NCBI GenBank assembly: GCA_046262295.1
Contig: JBHENC010000011.1
Coordinates: 71,827 to 135,826 of the forward strand
Length of the DNA: 64,000 bases
Reading direction: 5' to 3'
Source: JBHENC01 sp046262295
Lineage (GTDB): Bacteria > Acidobacteriota > Blastocatellia > Pyrinomonadales > Pyrinomonadaceae
Shown here: one piece after another, positions 37,062 to 43,734 of the stretch
Layout: each line of letters starts with the position of its first letter
Position numbering within the stretch: the first letter of the stretch is position 1
Translations under genes and position numbers: made by a program
Notes under the pieces: generated by a model
Databases searched by the model: none
What the model was told of the DNA's origin: nothing
What the model saw: only the letters and a program-made list of their open reading frames with translations

Positions 37062-37619
37062 ATGAACGATCAAACCATCAAAGCTATCGTTGACGAGATT
37101 GCGCCGGAACTCGTCAAACGCGCTGCCGGAAAAGTGTTTCAACTCACACGCGCGTCGCTCGTGATTGACTTTCGCACCGGCGTTGATCGCTTTTTGTTTC
37201 TTTCAATCGAGCCTTCCGCGCCGCGCCTTTACATGATTGAACGCCGCCCGCGCGATCTTGAAAAGCAATCAATCCATGATTCATCTTTCGCGCAACTGCT
37301 ACGCAAGCATATCGGCGGCGCGCGTCTTCTCGCGCTCACGAAAGACGCTCAAGATCGCATCGTTCGCTTCTTCTTCGCCGCCGAAGATATCGTCGGCGCG
37401 TCATACTCGCGCACGCTCGTCGCTCAACTAACAGGCCGCGCCGCTAATCTATTTCTGCTCGATGAACGCGATTACATCATTGACGCATTGCGCACACTGC
37501 GCGGCGAAGGCCAACAGATTGGCGACAAATATCAATCGCCCGCCGCTGCCACTCCTGCGCTTGTCTCGCAAGCGTCGCAACCGGCGCTGGCGAAAGCCTC
37601 CTTCGCATCTCTCTCCGAA
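37062..37619 (+). CDS. NFACT family protein (RqcH/Rqc2-like), N-terminal fragment up to assembly gap
   Basis: 186 residues of the NFACT-N domain (IVDEIAPELVKRAAGKVFQL, LTGRAANLFLLDERDYIIDA) run in frame into the 10-N gap at 37620-37629. The C-terminal part resumes after the gap in a different frame. RqcH-type proteins bind peptidyl-tRNA-obstructed 50S subunits and add alanine tails. Fibronectin binding has also been reported for homologues. A full-length member has about 550-600 residues, so roughly 200 or more residues of the middle are missing from this assembly. Treat this as one gene broken by scaffolding rather than a true pseudogene. Confidence 0.85.
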
Positions 37620-37629
37620 NNNNNNNNNN
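37620..37629. other. Scaffold gap (10 N)
   Basis: Ten unresolved bases, the default of several scaffolders, so the real distance is unknown. The sequence just to the right begins with the reversed 5' end of a cold-shock gene, which does not belong inside NFACT. Confidence 0.99.
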
Positions 37630-37670
37630 AAGCCCTTGTCCGTGAGACGCTTGATCGTACCTTCAGCCAT
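37630..37670 (-). pseudogene. 5' end of a cold-shock protein gene at the gap edge
   Basis: On the minus strand, AGGAG then ATG at 37670 encodes MAEGTIKRLTDKGF, the start of a CspA-like cold-shock domain (usually continuing GFI). The frame enters the N gap after 14 codons. Because it lies within the NFACT gene and abuts a gap, it is most simply a mis-joined contig end of a multicopy csp gene. A real insertion is possible. Confidence 0.7.
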
Positions 37671-37720
37671 TTTCCTGCTCCTGTGAGTCGGCGACGGGGA
37701 TTGGGACGCGCCGAAGTTCA

Positions 37721-38590
37721 CGCGAAGCCGCCGCACGTTTCGACGCGCGTGCCGCCGCGCTGCGCCAGCAATTTCGCAAGCAGCTTACACAAAAGACCAA
37801 GCTTCAAAGCGGTTTGCGCCGAGACCTTACGGCGCACGGCGACGCCGACGAACACAGGCGCGCGGGCGACCTGATCCTCGCCAACTTAGCCAATGCCGAA
37901 CGGCGCGGCAACATCGTCACGCTGACGGATTACTATGCTGAAGGCGAGCCGCGCATCGAACTCGAAATTGACGAAGCATCTACATTGCAGGAAGAGGCCG
38001 CACGGCGTTTCACGCGCTACACCAAAGCCAAGCGCGCCGCGCAGGAGATAGACAAACGCCTTATCACGCTCGAAGCCGAATTGAAAACGCTGCAAGCGCG
38101 CGAGGCGTTGTTGCAGCAAATCACGGAAGCCCGCGACGAAGCGGCGCTCGAAGCCTTCAGTGGAGAAAAGAAAAAGGAGTCGCGCCGCCCGTCGCAAGCG
38201 CAGAAGCCCTTTGAAAGCGTGTCCGGCGCGCGGCGTTATCGCTCTTCCGATGGCTACGAAATCCTCGTCGGACGCGCCGCACGCGATAACGACCAGTTGA
38301 CGTTTCGCATCGCGCGCCCTTACGATTTGTGGCTTCACGCCGCCGATTATCCGGGTTCGCACGTCGTCGTGCGCAATCCGACGCGCAAAGATATTCCACA
38401 CCGCACGATCATCGAAGCTGCGCAACTCGCCGCTTATTTCAGTCAGGCCAAACGCGACGCGAAAGTGGATGTGCATTACACACCGCGCAAGTTTCTCTCC
38501 AAGCCGAAGAACTCCGCGCCCGGCCTCGTGCGTATGTCCGCCTTTCGTAACATCCTCGTCGAACCGCGCGAGAGCATCGAAAGAATCTGA
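37721..38590 (+). CDS. NFACT family protein (RqcH/Rqc2-like), C-terminal fragment after assembly gap
   Basis: About 289 residues, with no native start. It covers the coiled-coil middle (REAAARFDARAAALRQQF, EEAARRFTRYTKAKRAAQEI) and the C-terminal NFACT-R domain (YRSSDGYEILVGRAARDNDQ, DLWLHAADYPGSHVVVRNP). The last part, VHYTPRKFLSKPKNSAPGLV, is a standard ending for the family. The frame is already open from at least 37682. The left boundary where NFACT sequence truly resumes is uncertain. Confidence 0.82.
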   Translation, partial: REAAARFDARAAALRQQFRKQLTQKTKLQSGLRRDLTAHGDADEHRRAGDLILANLANAERRGNIVTLTDYYAEGEPRIELEIDEASTLQEEAARRFTRYTKAKRAAQEIDKRLITLEAELKTLQAREALLQQITEARDEAALEAFSGEKKKESRRPSQAQKPFESVSGARRYRSSDGYEILVGRAARDNDQLTFRIARPYDLWLHAADYPGSHVVVRNPTRKDIPHRTIIEAAQLAAYFSQAKRDAKVDVHYTPRKFLSKPKNSAPGLVRMSAFRNILVEPRESIERI

Positions 38591-38651
38591 GTCGGAGCGC
38601 ATTTCAAAATCAGGAATTAGCCACCGCAGACATAGAGAAGAACTGTTTCGA

Positions 38652-38741
38652 GTTTTCAGTTTTGAGTTTTCAGTCTTGAGTTTTCAGTTTAGAACACATC
38701 GTTATTGTCTGTGCTGAAAACTGATTACCGAAAACTAAAAA
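38652..38741. repeat. Heptamer-repeat hairpin (TTTTCAG type), copy 1
   Basis: Six 7-base units on the left (GTTTTCA, GTTTTGA, GTTTTCA, GTCTTGA, GTTTTCA, GTTTAGA) face complementary units on the right (TGAAAAC, TGATTAC, CGAAAAC, TAAAAAC) across about 20 bases. It lies in the 327-base gap between NFACT and the AttH-like gene. The rest of that gap shows nothing coding. Confidence 0.85.
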
Positions 38742-38917
38742 CTGTTTCAACCGCTCCGCGCCTCCTCGGTCTCTGTAGCAGATTTTGTAACGGACTCTTC
38801 GCATTCGTTGCCGGAACAGCTCTTCGCAAACTCTTCTGCAAAGCCAACGCATACTTTCGTCATAGCCTTTTGTTAGGTTTGAAGGCCTTATAATTCAGGA
38901 AGGAATTTGCTGCACAG

Positions 38918-40102
38918 ATGAGCACGAATTTTATTGCGCCGCTTGAAACACTCGCCGCCGATGCGCTTGATCGAATCGCGGATGTCTTTGTCGGCGAGGC
39001 TTCGACCTTACGCGATGGCACGGAACACGCGGGCGTTCAATTGCCGCGCGATCTCTACGCGCACAAAGACGCGCAGACCGAATGGTGGTATTACACAGGC
39101 CACTTGCAAACCGCTTCAGGCCATCGCTTCGGCTTCGAGCTTGTCTTCTTCAAGCGGCGCACAGACCTCGACCGTTTCGGCGTCGTGCCGCTGCGTCTCA
39201 TCGCCAATCCGCTGTATCTGGCTCACTTCGCCGTTACGGATGAAACGAAGAAAAGTTTTCGCTACGAGCATCGTAAGAGTACGGGCGGTGCGTTCGACGC
39301 TCCGGCGCAGGCGAGCGAGCGCCGCTATTTTTTACGGCTCGGCAACTGGAGCGTGAAAGAAGCGCACGGCTCGCATATCCTGCGCGCGACATTGGGCGAC
39401 GATCTTGTTTTCGAGGCGGCGCTTAAACCCGTCAAACTCGCCGCGATGAATGGGCACGAAGGCGTCGGCGTCAGTTTCAAAGACACCGGCGAGGCATCGC
39501 GTTATTTTTCTTTTACACGCATGGATGCCGTAGGAGACATCACTTGGCACGGGCGCACGGAGCATTTCAAAGGCTCTGCGTGGATGGATAGAGAGTTCGG
39601 CACATGGCGCACGACTGAAAATCAAAAGGGCTGGGATTGGTTCAGCATTCAGCTTGCGAACAACACGGAAGTGATGGTTTATCAACTGCGCAATTCGGCA
39701 GGCCAACCGTCGCCTTTTTCAAGCGGCACATACGTTGACGCTGCCGGAAATTTCACGCATCTCGCCTATGAAGATTTCACTATCGAGGCGACTGATTACT
39801 GGCAAAGCCCGCACACGAAAGCGACGTATCCGATCAATTGGCGCGTGCAAGTTCCGCGCTTCGGCGTTGATTTAACAATCACGCCCGTCATCAAAGATCA
39901 GGAGTTGGATACACGCGGCACGACGATGATCGTTTACTGGGAAGGCGGGTGTAGGGTTGAAGGACGACACGGCATTGAGACGACAAACGGGCGCGCGTAT
40001 GTCGAGCTTGTCGGCTACGACCGCTCGCACGAACGCCCTTCGCTCGGCGCGTTTCTCTTCGGCGGCGCAATTGAAAAACAGTGGCGCAGCATCTTCGGCT
40101 GA
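38918..40102 (+). CDS. AttH/CrtC-like lipocalin-fold protein
   Basis: 394 residues. The family signatures TEWWYYTGHLQTASGHRFGF and GSAWMDREFGTW are both present, the conserved tryptophans lining the two-lipocalin pocket of AttH and carotenoid 1,2-hydratase (CrtC)-type proteins. The usual signal peptide is not evident, so it may be cytoplasmic or misstarted. It may hydrate or isomerise a hydrophobic isoprenoid-like substrate. No carotenoid genes are in the window, so that is only family knowledge. hemL follows after 36 bases. Confidence 0.82.
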   Translation: MSTNFIAPLETLAADALDRIADVFVGEASTLRDGTEHAGVQLPRDLYAHKDAQTEWWYYTGHLQTASGHRFGFELVFFKRRTDLDRFGVVPLRLIANPLYLAHFAVTDETKKSFRYEHRKSTGGAFDAPAQASERRYFLRLGNWSVKEAHGSHILRATLGDDLVFEAALKPVKLAAMNGHEGVGVSFKDTGEASRYFSFTRMDAVGDITWHGRTEHFKGSAWMDREFGTWRTTENQKGWDWFSIQLANNTEVMVYQLRNSAGQPSPFSSGTYVDAAGNFTHLAYEDFTIEATDYWQSPHTKATYPINWRVQVPRFGVDLTITPVIKDQELDTRGTTMIVYWEGGCRVEGRHGIETTNGRAYVELVGYDRSHERPSLGAFLFGGAIEKQWRSIFG

Positions 40103-40138
40103 TTGATTTTTACACGCGCCCGCACGCACAATAGCTTT

Positions 40139-41446
40139 ATGAGTAAACCGCAAAAAAATAGACCATGCCAATCCGAAGAAATGTTCGCGCGCGCCGTCAG
40201 GTTGATTCCCGGCGGCGTCAATTCTCCCGTCCGCGCCTTTCGCGGTGTCGGCGGCACGCCCCGCTTTATCAAGAGCGCACAGGGCGCAACGCTCACGGAC
40301 GTTGACGGGCACACGTACATTGATTACGTAGGCTCTTGGGGGCCGATGATTCTAGGCCACGCCGATCCGGAAGTAATCGAAGCGTTAGGCGAGAGCTTAG
40401 CGAGAGGCACAAGCTACGGCGCGCCGACGCTGCTCGAAATAGAGATGGCCGAAGAGATAACGCGCGCCGTGCCGTCTATCGAGATGGTGCGGATGGTCAA
40501 CAGCGGCACGGAAGCGACGATGTCCGCGATACGTCTCGCGCGCGGCGTCACGAATCGCAATCTGCTCGTCAAGTTTGAAGGTTGCTATCACGGGCACGGC
40601 GACAGTTTGCTGGTGAAGGCCGGATCGGGCGTTGCGACGCTCGGCCTGCCCGATAGTCCCGGCGTTCCCATGTCTGTGGCAAGCGACACGTTAACGGTTC
40701 CTTACAACAATGCGGCGGCGCTCGAACAAGTTTTTCAGGAGCATGGCGCAAAGATTGCGGCGGTTATCATCGAACCCGTTGTCGGCAACATGGGCTGCGT
40801 CGTGCCGCGCGACGGATATTTGCAGGCGGTGTGCGACATCACGCGCAAGGCGGGTGCGCTGCTTATCTTCGACGAAGTAATGACGGGCTTTCGTCTCGCG
40901 CGCGGCGGCGCACAGGAGCTTTATAATGTGCATCCTGACATCACGACGCTCGGCAAGATCATCGGCGGCGGGCTTCCGGTCGGCGCTTACGGCGGCAGCC
41001 GCGAAATCATGGAACACATCGCGCCCGCCGGAAACATCTATCAAGCAGGCACGCTCTCCGGCAATCCTTTAGCGATGACCGCCGGGCTGACGACGCTCAA
41101 GCGTTTGCGCGATGCTTCGGTTTACGAAAAGTTGGAGCAGGCGGGCAAGCGTCTGACAGACGGATTAACGAAAGCGGCGCGGGAAGCGGGCGTTGAGACG
41201 GTGACGAACCGCGTCGGTTCGATGTGGACGGGATTCTTTACGAGCGAGCCGGTGACGGATTGGGATTCCGCCGCCAAAAGCGACCGCGCGTTTTACGGAA
41301 AATTCTTCCATGCGATGCTGGAGAACGGCGTCTATCTTGCGCCCTCGCAATTTGAAGCGGCGTTCATCAGTCTCGCGCACACGGATGAGATTTTAGAGCA
41401 AACGATTGAAGCGGCGCGTAAAGCATTTCAAGGATTGGACAGATAG
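40139..41446 (+). CDS. hemL: Glutamate-1-semialdehyde 2,1-aminomutase
   Basis: 435 residues from the ATG at 40139. A TTG-led extension from 40103 is unlikely. It converts glutamate-1-semialdehyde to 5-aminolevulinate in the C5 pathway. Visible motifs are PGGVNSPVRAFRGVGGTP, GSWGPMILGHADP, NSGTEATMSAIRLARG, GCYHGHGDSLLVKAGSG, the PLP aspartate in FDEVMTGFRL and the Schiff-base lysine in TLGKIIGGGLPVGA. With hemEHY at 13-16.6 kb, much of a heme pathway lies in this window. Confidence 0.97.
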   Translation: MSKPQKNRPCQSEEMFARAVRLIPGGVNSPVRAFRGVGGTPRFIKSAQGATLTDVDGHTYIDYVGSWGPMILGHADPEVIEALGESLARGTSYGAPTLLEIEMAEEITRAVPSIEMVRMVNSGTEATMSAIRLARGVTNRNLLVKFEGCYHGHGDSLLVKAGSGVATLGLPDSPGVPMSVASDTLTVPYNNAAALEQVFQEHGAKIAAVIIEPVVGNMGCVVPRDGYLQAVCDITRKAGALLIFDEVMTGFRLARGGAQELYNVHPDITTLGKIIGGGLPVGAYGGSREIMEHIAPAGNIYQAGTLSGNPLAMTAGLTTLKRLRDASVYEKLEQAGKRLTDGLTKAAREAGVETVTNRVGSMWTGFFTSEPVTDWDSAAKSDRAFYGKFFHAMLENGVYLAPSQFEAAFISLAHTDEILEQTIEAARKAFQGLDR

Positions 41447-41519
41447 CGGCGGGGTTGACATGGGCGAAACCGCCGGGAGTCAACATAGAAGTAACGAACG
41501 ATCTTTTTAATGAGACAAG

Positions 41520-41550
41520 CTGTTTTGCGCCGAAGCGTCTAATGGCTTGT
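41520..41550 (-). mobile_element. Possible attC relic after the BrnA-like gene
   Basis: On the minus strand ACCGAAC AAGCC is followed within 20 bases by ATTAGAC. These resemble the ends of an attC site (compare GCCGAAC AAGTCC in the attC at 57357-57461 and GTTAGAC in that at 43154-43256), with the central stem missing. A bulged CGCCGAA/TTCGGTGCG hairpin overlaps. Weak evidence. Confidence 0.3.
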
Positions 41551-41562
41551 TCGGTGCGGCGT

Positions 41563-41832
41563 TTATTTTGGGGCTTGCAGTTTCTCAGCCAACCACAAGT
41601 TGACCAATGTTTCAGGAACAACACCGCGAACACGAGCCTCCGCTTCAAGTTCCTTGTAGATTTGCGGCTCAACCGTGACGCGCCTTCTTCGTTTAGCTCT
41701 GACTTCAAACTCAACCTCGTGAGTTTCGTCCCAGTAGTCATCCAGGCTGTGCGTGTCCCAAAATTCGCCGATACCTTCTAATGTTTGCGCCTGTGAAATG
41801 CTGCTAAGTTGTTTGTTTTTATTTTCACTCAT
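41563..41832 (-). CDS. BrnA/CopG-like antitoxin
   Basis: 89 residues from the ATG at 41832, which overlaps the toxin stop by 8 bases. An acidic N-terminal half (GIGEFWDTHSLDDYWDETHE) likely wraps the toxin, and a basic C-terminal ribbon-helix-helix-like segment (RRRRVTVEPQIYKELEAEAR, ETLVNLWLAEKL) should bind DNA. The arrangement of toxin first and antitoxin second is typical of BrnT/BrnA. Autoregulation of the operon is expected from the family. The operon is directly downstream of an attC site. Confidence 0.8.
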   Translation of the reverse strand: MSENKNKQLSSISQAQTLEGIGEFWDTHSLDDYWDETHEVEFEVRAKRRRRVTVEPQIYKELEAEARVRGVVPETLVNLWLAEKLQAPK

Positions 41833-42103
41833 AACGCCTACGCTCTTTTTTATCCATATCTCGCGCACTTAAAATCAAAGCCGTATTCGATGATTTATGA
41901 ATAAAAAATGTGATTAGATAACGACCTGCTTCGGTTTGTCCGCTTGCCGAATAAACATCTTCGCCCTTTTGATGTCCCGATTCAACGAAACGATAACGCG
42001 GAAGATTAAAGAAAACCTCTTCAACTTCATCCTGTGAAACTCGATGCTTAACTTCTATTTTATCAAGGATGCCCGGAAGCCATATAAAGTCGTCAATGTG
42101 CAT
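41825..42103 (-). CDS. BrnT-like toxin (RelE-fold ribonuclease family)
   Basis: 92 residues. The family pattern is visible: an IxVKHRVSQDEVEEVFFN helix, a GEDVYSASGQTEAGRYLITF strand pair, then LILSARDMDKKERRRYE. BrnT-type toxins are mRNA-cleaving enzymes neutralised by the neighbouring BrnA. It is followed by the antitoxin with overlapping codons (TATGAGTGA). Gene family assignment is by pattern and is moderately secure. Confidence 0.78.
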   Translation of the reverse strand: MHIDDFIWLPGILDKIEVKHRVSQDEVEEVFFNLPRYRFVESGHQKGEDVYSASGQTEAGRYLITFFIHKSSNTALILSARDMDKKERRRYE

Positions 42104-42139
42104 AAAGCAAGTTCCGGTTTAGCACTTACGCTCAACGAC

Positions 42140-42319
42140 TTAAATGGAAGAGGCAAAGCCACAAACGGTAAAAGGTATATTTTGGTCTGCTAAAGCTTCC
42201 AACGCGGCTTCTGGAACAAGATGCTCGCCCGACTTCAGCACACGCCCGGAAAAGCGTCCGAGCAAAAACACCAATGCTCGTTTTTCAGTTTCACGGTCTG
42301 GAAAAGTAATCGTTATCAT
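42140..42319 (-). CDS. Small conserved hypothetical protein (59 aa) ahead of the toxin-antitoxin pair
   Basis: 59 residues from the ATG at 42319 (MITITFPDRETEKRALVFLL). GGAGG lies 11 bases upstream. A longer TTG-initiated reading begins at 42337. The C-terminal half (GEHLVPEAALEALADQNIPF) looks like a compact alpha/beta peptide. It is the first gene after the attC site and promoter, 36 bases before the toxin, so it may belong to the same unit. Function is unknown. Confidence 0.65.
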   Translation of the reverse strand: MITITFPDRETEKRALVFLLGRFSGRVLKSGEHLVPEAALEALADQNIPFTVCGFASSI

Positions 42320-42345
42320 AAATAAAGTTGCCTCCAAACAAAACG

Positions 42346-42354
42346 ATTATAACA
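42346..42354 (-). promoter_or_regulatory. Extended -10 promoter of the cassette-borne toxin unit
   Basis: TGTTATAAT on the minus strand, a perfect extended -10 element, 27 bases before the ATG at 42319 and about 70 bases after the attC end. No good -35 is seen. Confidence 0.55.
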
Positions 42355-42426
42355 GTTGATTCGTAAAACTACAGAATCATCAAAAAGCAATGATAATCTG
42401 CTGAACACTGAAACTGGCAACACAGT

Positions 42427-42504
42427 ATCTAACCGAGCGCGACGAACCCCCGATAGAGCCAAGTCTCGCGCATCAAAGCCATGCTATTCGCGCTTCGGTT
42501 GAAT
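42427..42504 (-). mobile_element. attC recombination site 1 of a gene cassette
   Basis: 78 bases. On the minus strand it starts with ATTCAAC (consensus RYYYAAC) and ends with GTTAGAT (consensus GTTRRRY). The inner arms AACCGAAGCGCGA and AACCGA-GCGCGA are complementary apart from one extra A, the unpaired base typical of folded attC sites. It starts 7 bases after the stop of the cold-shock/DUF1294 gene, the standard cassette position. Confidence 0.82.
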
Positions 42505-42510
42505 GAGTTA

Positions 42511-43137
42511 TTAGACCGCAGCACCAAGGAGTACTTTCATCGGCGATGCCCCTTTCCCAACAATCACACCGAGCGTTATACAGTTGACGATTACAGTGAA
42601 CCAGTATCCAATCAAGAATGATGGCTTGCGCGTTTTGTGTCGCAAAAACACTTGAGCTATTAGCGCACCAGGCCAACCCCCAATTAAGCTCATCAGATGC
42701 AGCGTCGACTCAGGGATTCGCCTGCCTGCATTTTGAGCGGCTGTTTTGTCCGAGGCATAGACACCATATGTGATAATGCTCGCACCATAATAGAGAGTCA
42801 ACCAACTCATATCGAGCCATCCTACTGCGGCGAGTACAGCTAACGCGACGAGGAAACTCATTGCAAACGCGATTGGCACGGCGATGCGCGATCTCGGAAT
42901 GTGACGCACTAGCGGGGCACCACGTGGACTGACAGTGAATCGAACATCATTCGCCTGAAGCCGTCCATGCGAATCGGGCGCGAGCGTGTAGCTTACAACT
43001 TCATTCACGCTTGGCCTGCGATTACTGAGTGAGAATGAAGAGATGTGGACGAATACGGAGTTACCTCCTTCAGAAGGAGAGATAAATCCGAACCCACGCT
43101 CGTCATTCCATTTTGCGATTCTTCCCTTGTGACGCAT
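42511..43137 (-). CDS. Cold-shock domain / DUF1294 membrane protein, cassette-borne
   Basis: 208 residues. The N-terminal cold-shock domain (MRHKGRIAKWNDERGFGFIS, SVFVHISSFS) carries both RNP motifs and is fused to a DUF1294 membrane part with helices at about 90-108, 112-126 and near 180-195 (GGWPGALIAQVFLRHKTRKP). This CSD-DUF1294 fusion is a known architecture of unknown function. The gene is bracketed by two same-orientation attC sites (42427-42504 and 43154-43256), so it is a complete integron-style cassette. Its GC content is lower than neighbouring chromosomal genes. Confidence 0.88.
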   Translation of the reverse strand: MRHKGRIAKWNDERGFGFISPSEGGNSVFVHISSFSLSNRRPSVNEVVSYTLAPDSHGRLQANDVRFTVSPRGAPLVRHIPRSRIAVPIAFAMSFLVALAVLAAVGWLDMSWLTLYYGASIITYGVYASDKTAAQNAGRRIPESTLHLMSLIGGWPGALIAQVFLRHKTRKPSFLIGYWFTVIVNCITLGVIVGKGASPMKVLLGAAV

Positions 43138-43153
43138 TTCCTACTCTCAAGCG

Positions 43154-43256
43154 GTCTAACGCTCGCCATCAGCCGCCGCGCACGCAACGCCGAATCCACG
43201 CAAGTTCTCGATGAGAAGCAAGCTAACTCGCGGTCGGCTGCATGGCGTTGTTATGC
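43154..43256 (-). mobile_element. attC recombination site 2 of a gene cassette
   Basis: 103 bases. On the minus strand GCATAAC (R'') opens and GTTAGAC (R', perfect consensus) closes the site. The arms read CGCCAT-G-CAGCCG and CGCCAT-CAGCCG, complementary with one unpaired G. A second unpaired base follows before CCGCG. The stop codon of the DUF7674-like gene (GCA TAA) lies inside R''. Confidence 0.85.
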
Positions 43257-43658
43257 CTCGTTCGAGGAACTACCAACATACGGGATTTTACCTTCCCAGA
43301 AATCATTCAACTGCCGCCACCATATCGCCGATTCTGGTTTTAAGTATCGGTAGAACTCTTCAGGATTGACGCCACTATTCCCAGCAACGTTCTGAATCCC
43401 TTCAAGCATCCCGATTGTAGCAGCCTCTTTCACATAAGCATCACCCTCAAGGTGAAGCCTCTCAATAACCTCAAACACCGCCGGAAATTCATCTGTCCGA
43501 TTTTCCTTATGCAGCTCCACCAGATGATGCGCGAACTCCCCTAAATCAACGTAGAGCAAATCTTCACCTTCGTAGAAAGCGCGATGCTCCTTCCACTTTT
43601 CAGTGAAGGAAGGGCACGCTTCAAGAAACAGAGGCATGACTTGTTCTTTCGTTATCAT
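43251..43658 (-). CDS. DUF7674-like small acidic protein, cassette-borne
   Basis: 135 residues from ATG at 43658 (MITKEQVMPLFLEACPSF). A seven-residue longer form starting at 43679 is also open. The protein is helical and acidic (EHRAFYEGEDLLYVDLGEF, HHLVELHKENRTDEFPAVFE) with a tryptophan-rich end (SAIWWRQLNDFWEGKIPYVG). Members of this type are recurrent in bacterial gene clusters as orphan, possibly immunity-like, proteins. The role is unknown. The stop is inside attC site 2, and a GTTATGC boundary lies upstream at 43676-43682. Confidence 0.7.
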   Translation of the reverse strand: MITKEQVMPLFLEACPSFTEKWKEHRAFYEGEDLLYVDLGEFAHHLVELHKENRTDEFPAVFEVIERLHLEGDAYVKEAATIGMLEGIQNVAGNSGVNPEEFYRYLKPESAIWWRQLNDFWEGKIPYVGSSSNEA

Positions 43659-43734
43659 TACATCACTCAACAGAGGCATAACAAGTATTATGCTGCTGTC
43701 ACTCCGTTGACCAAGAACTTAGAGTTTTATGCTG

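Noticed and set aside
41447..41480. GGCGG ... CCGCC hairpin after hemL as terminator
   Set aside because: The 5-bp stem has a long loop and no U-tract.
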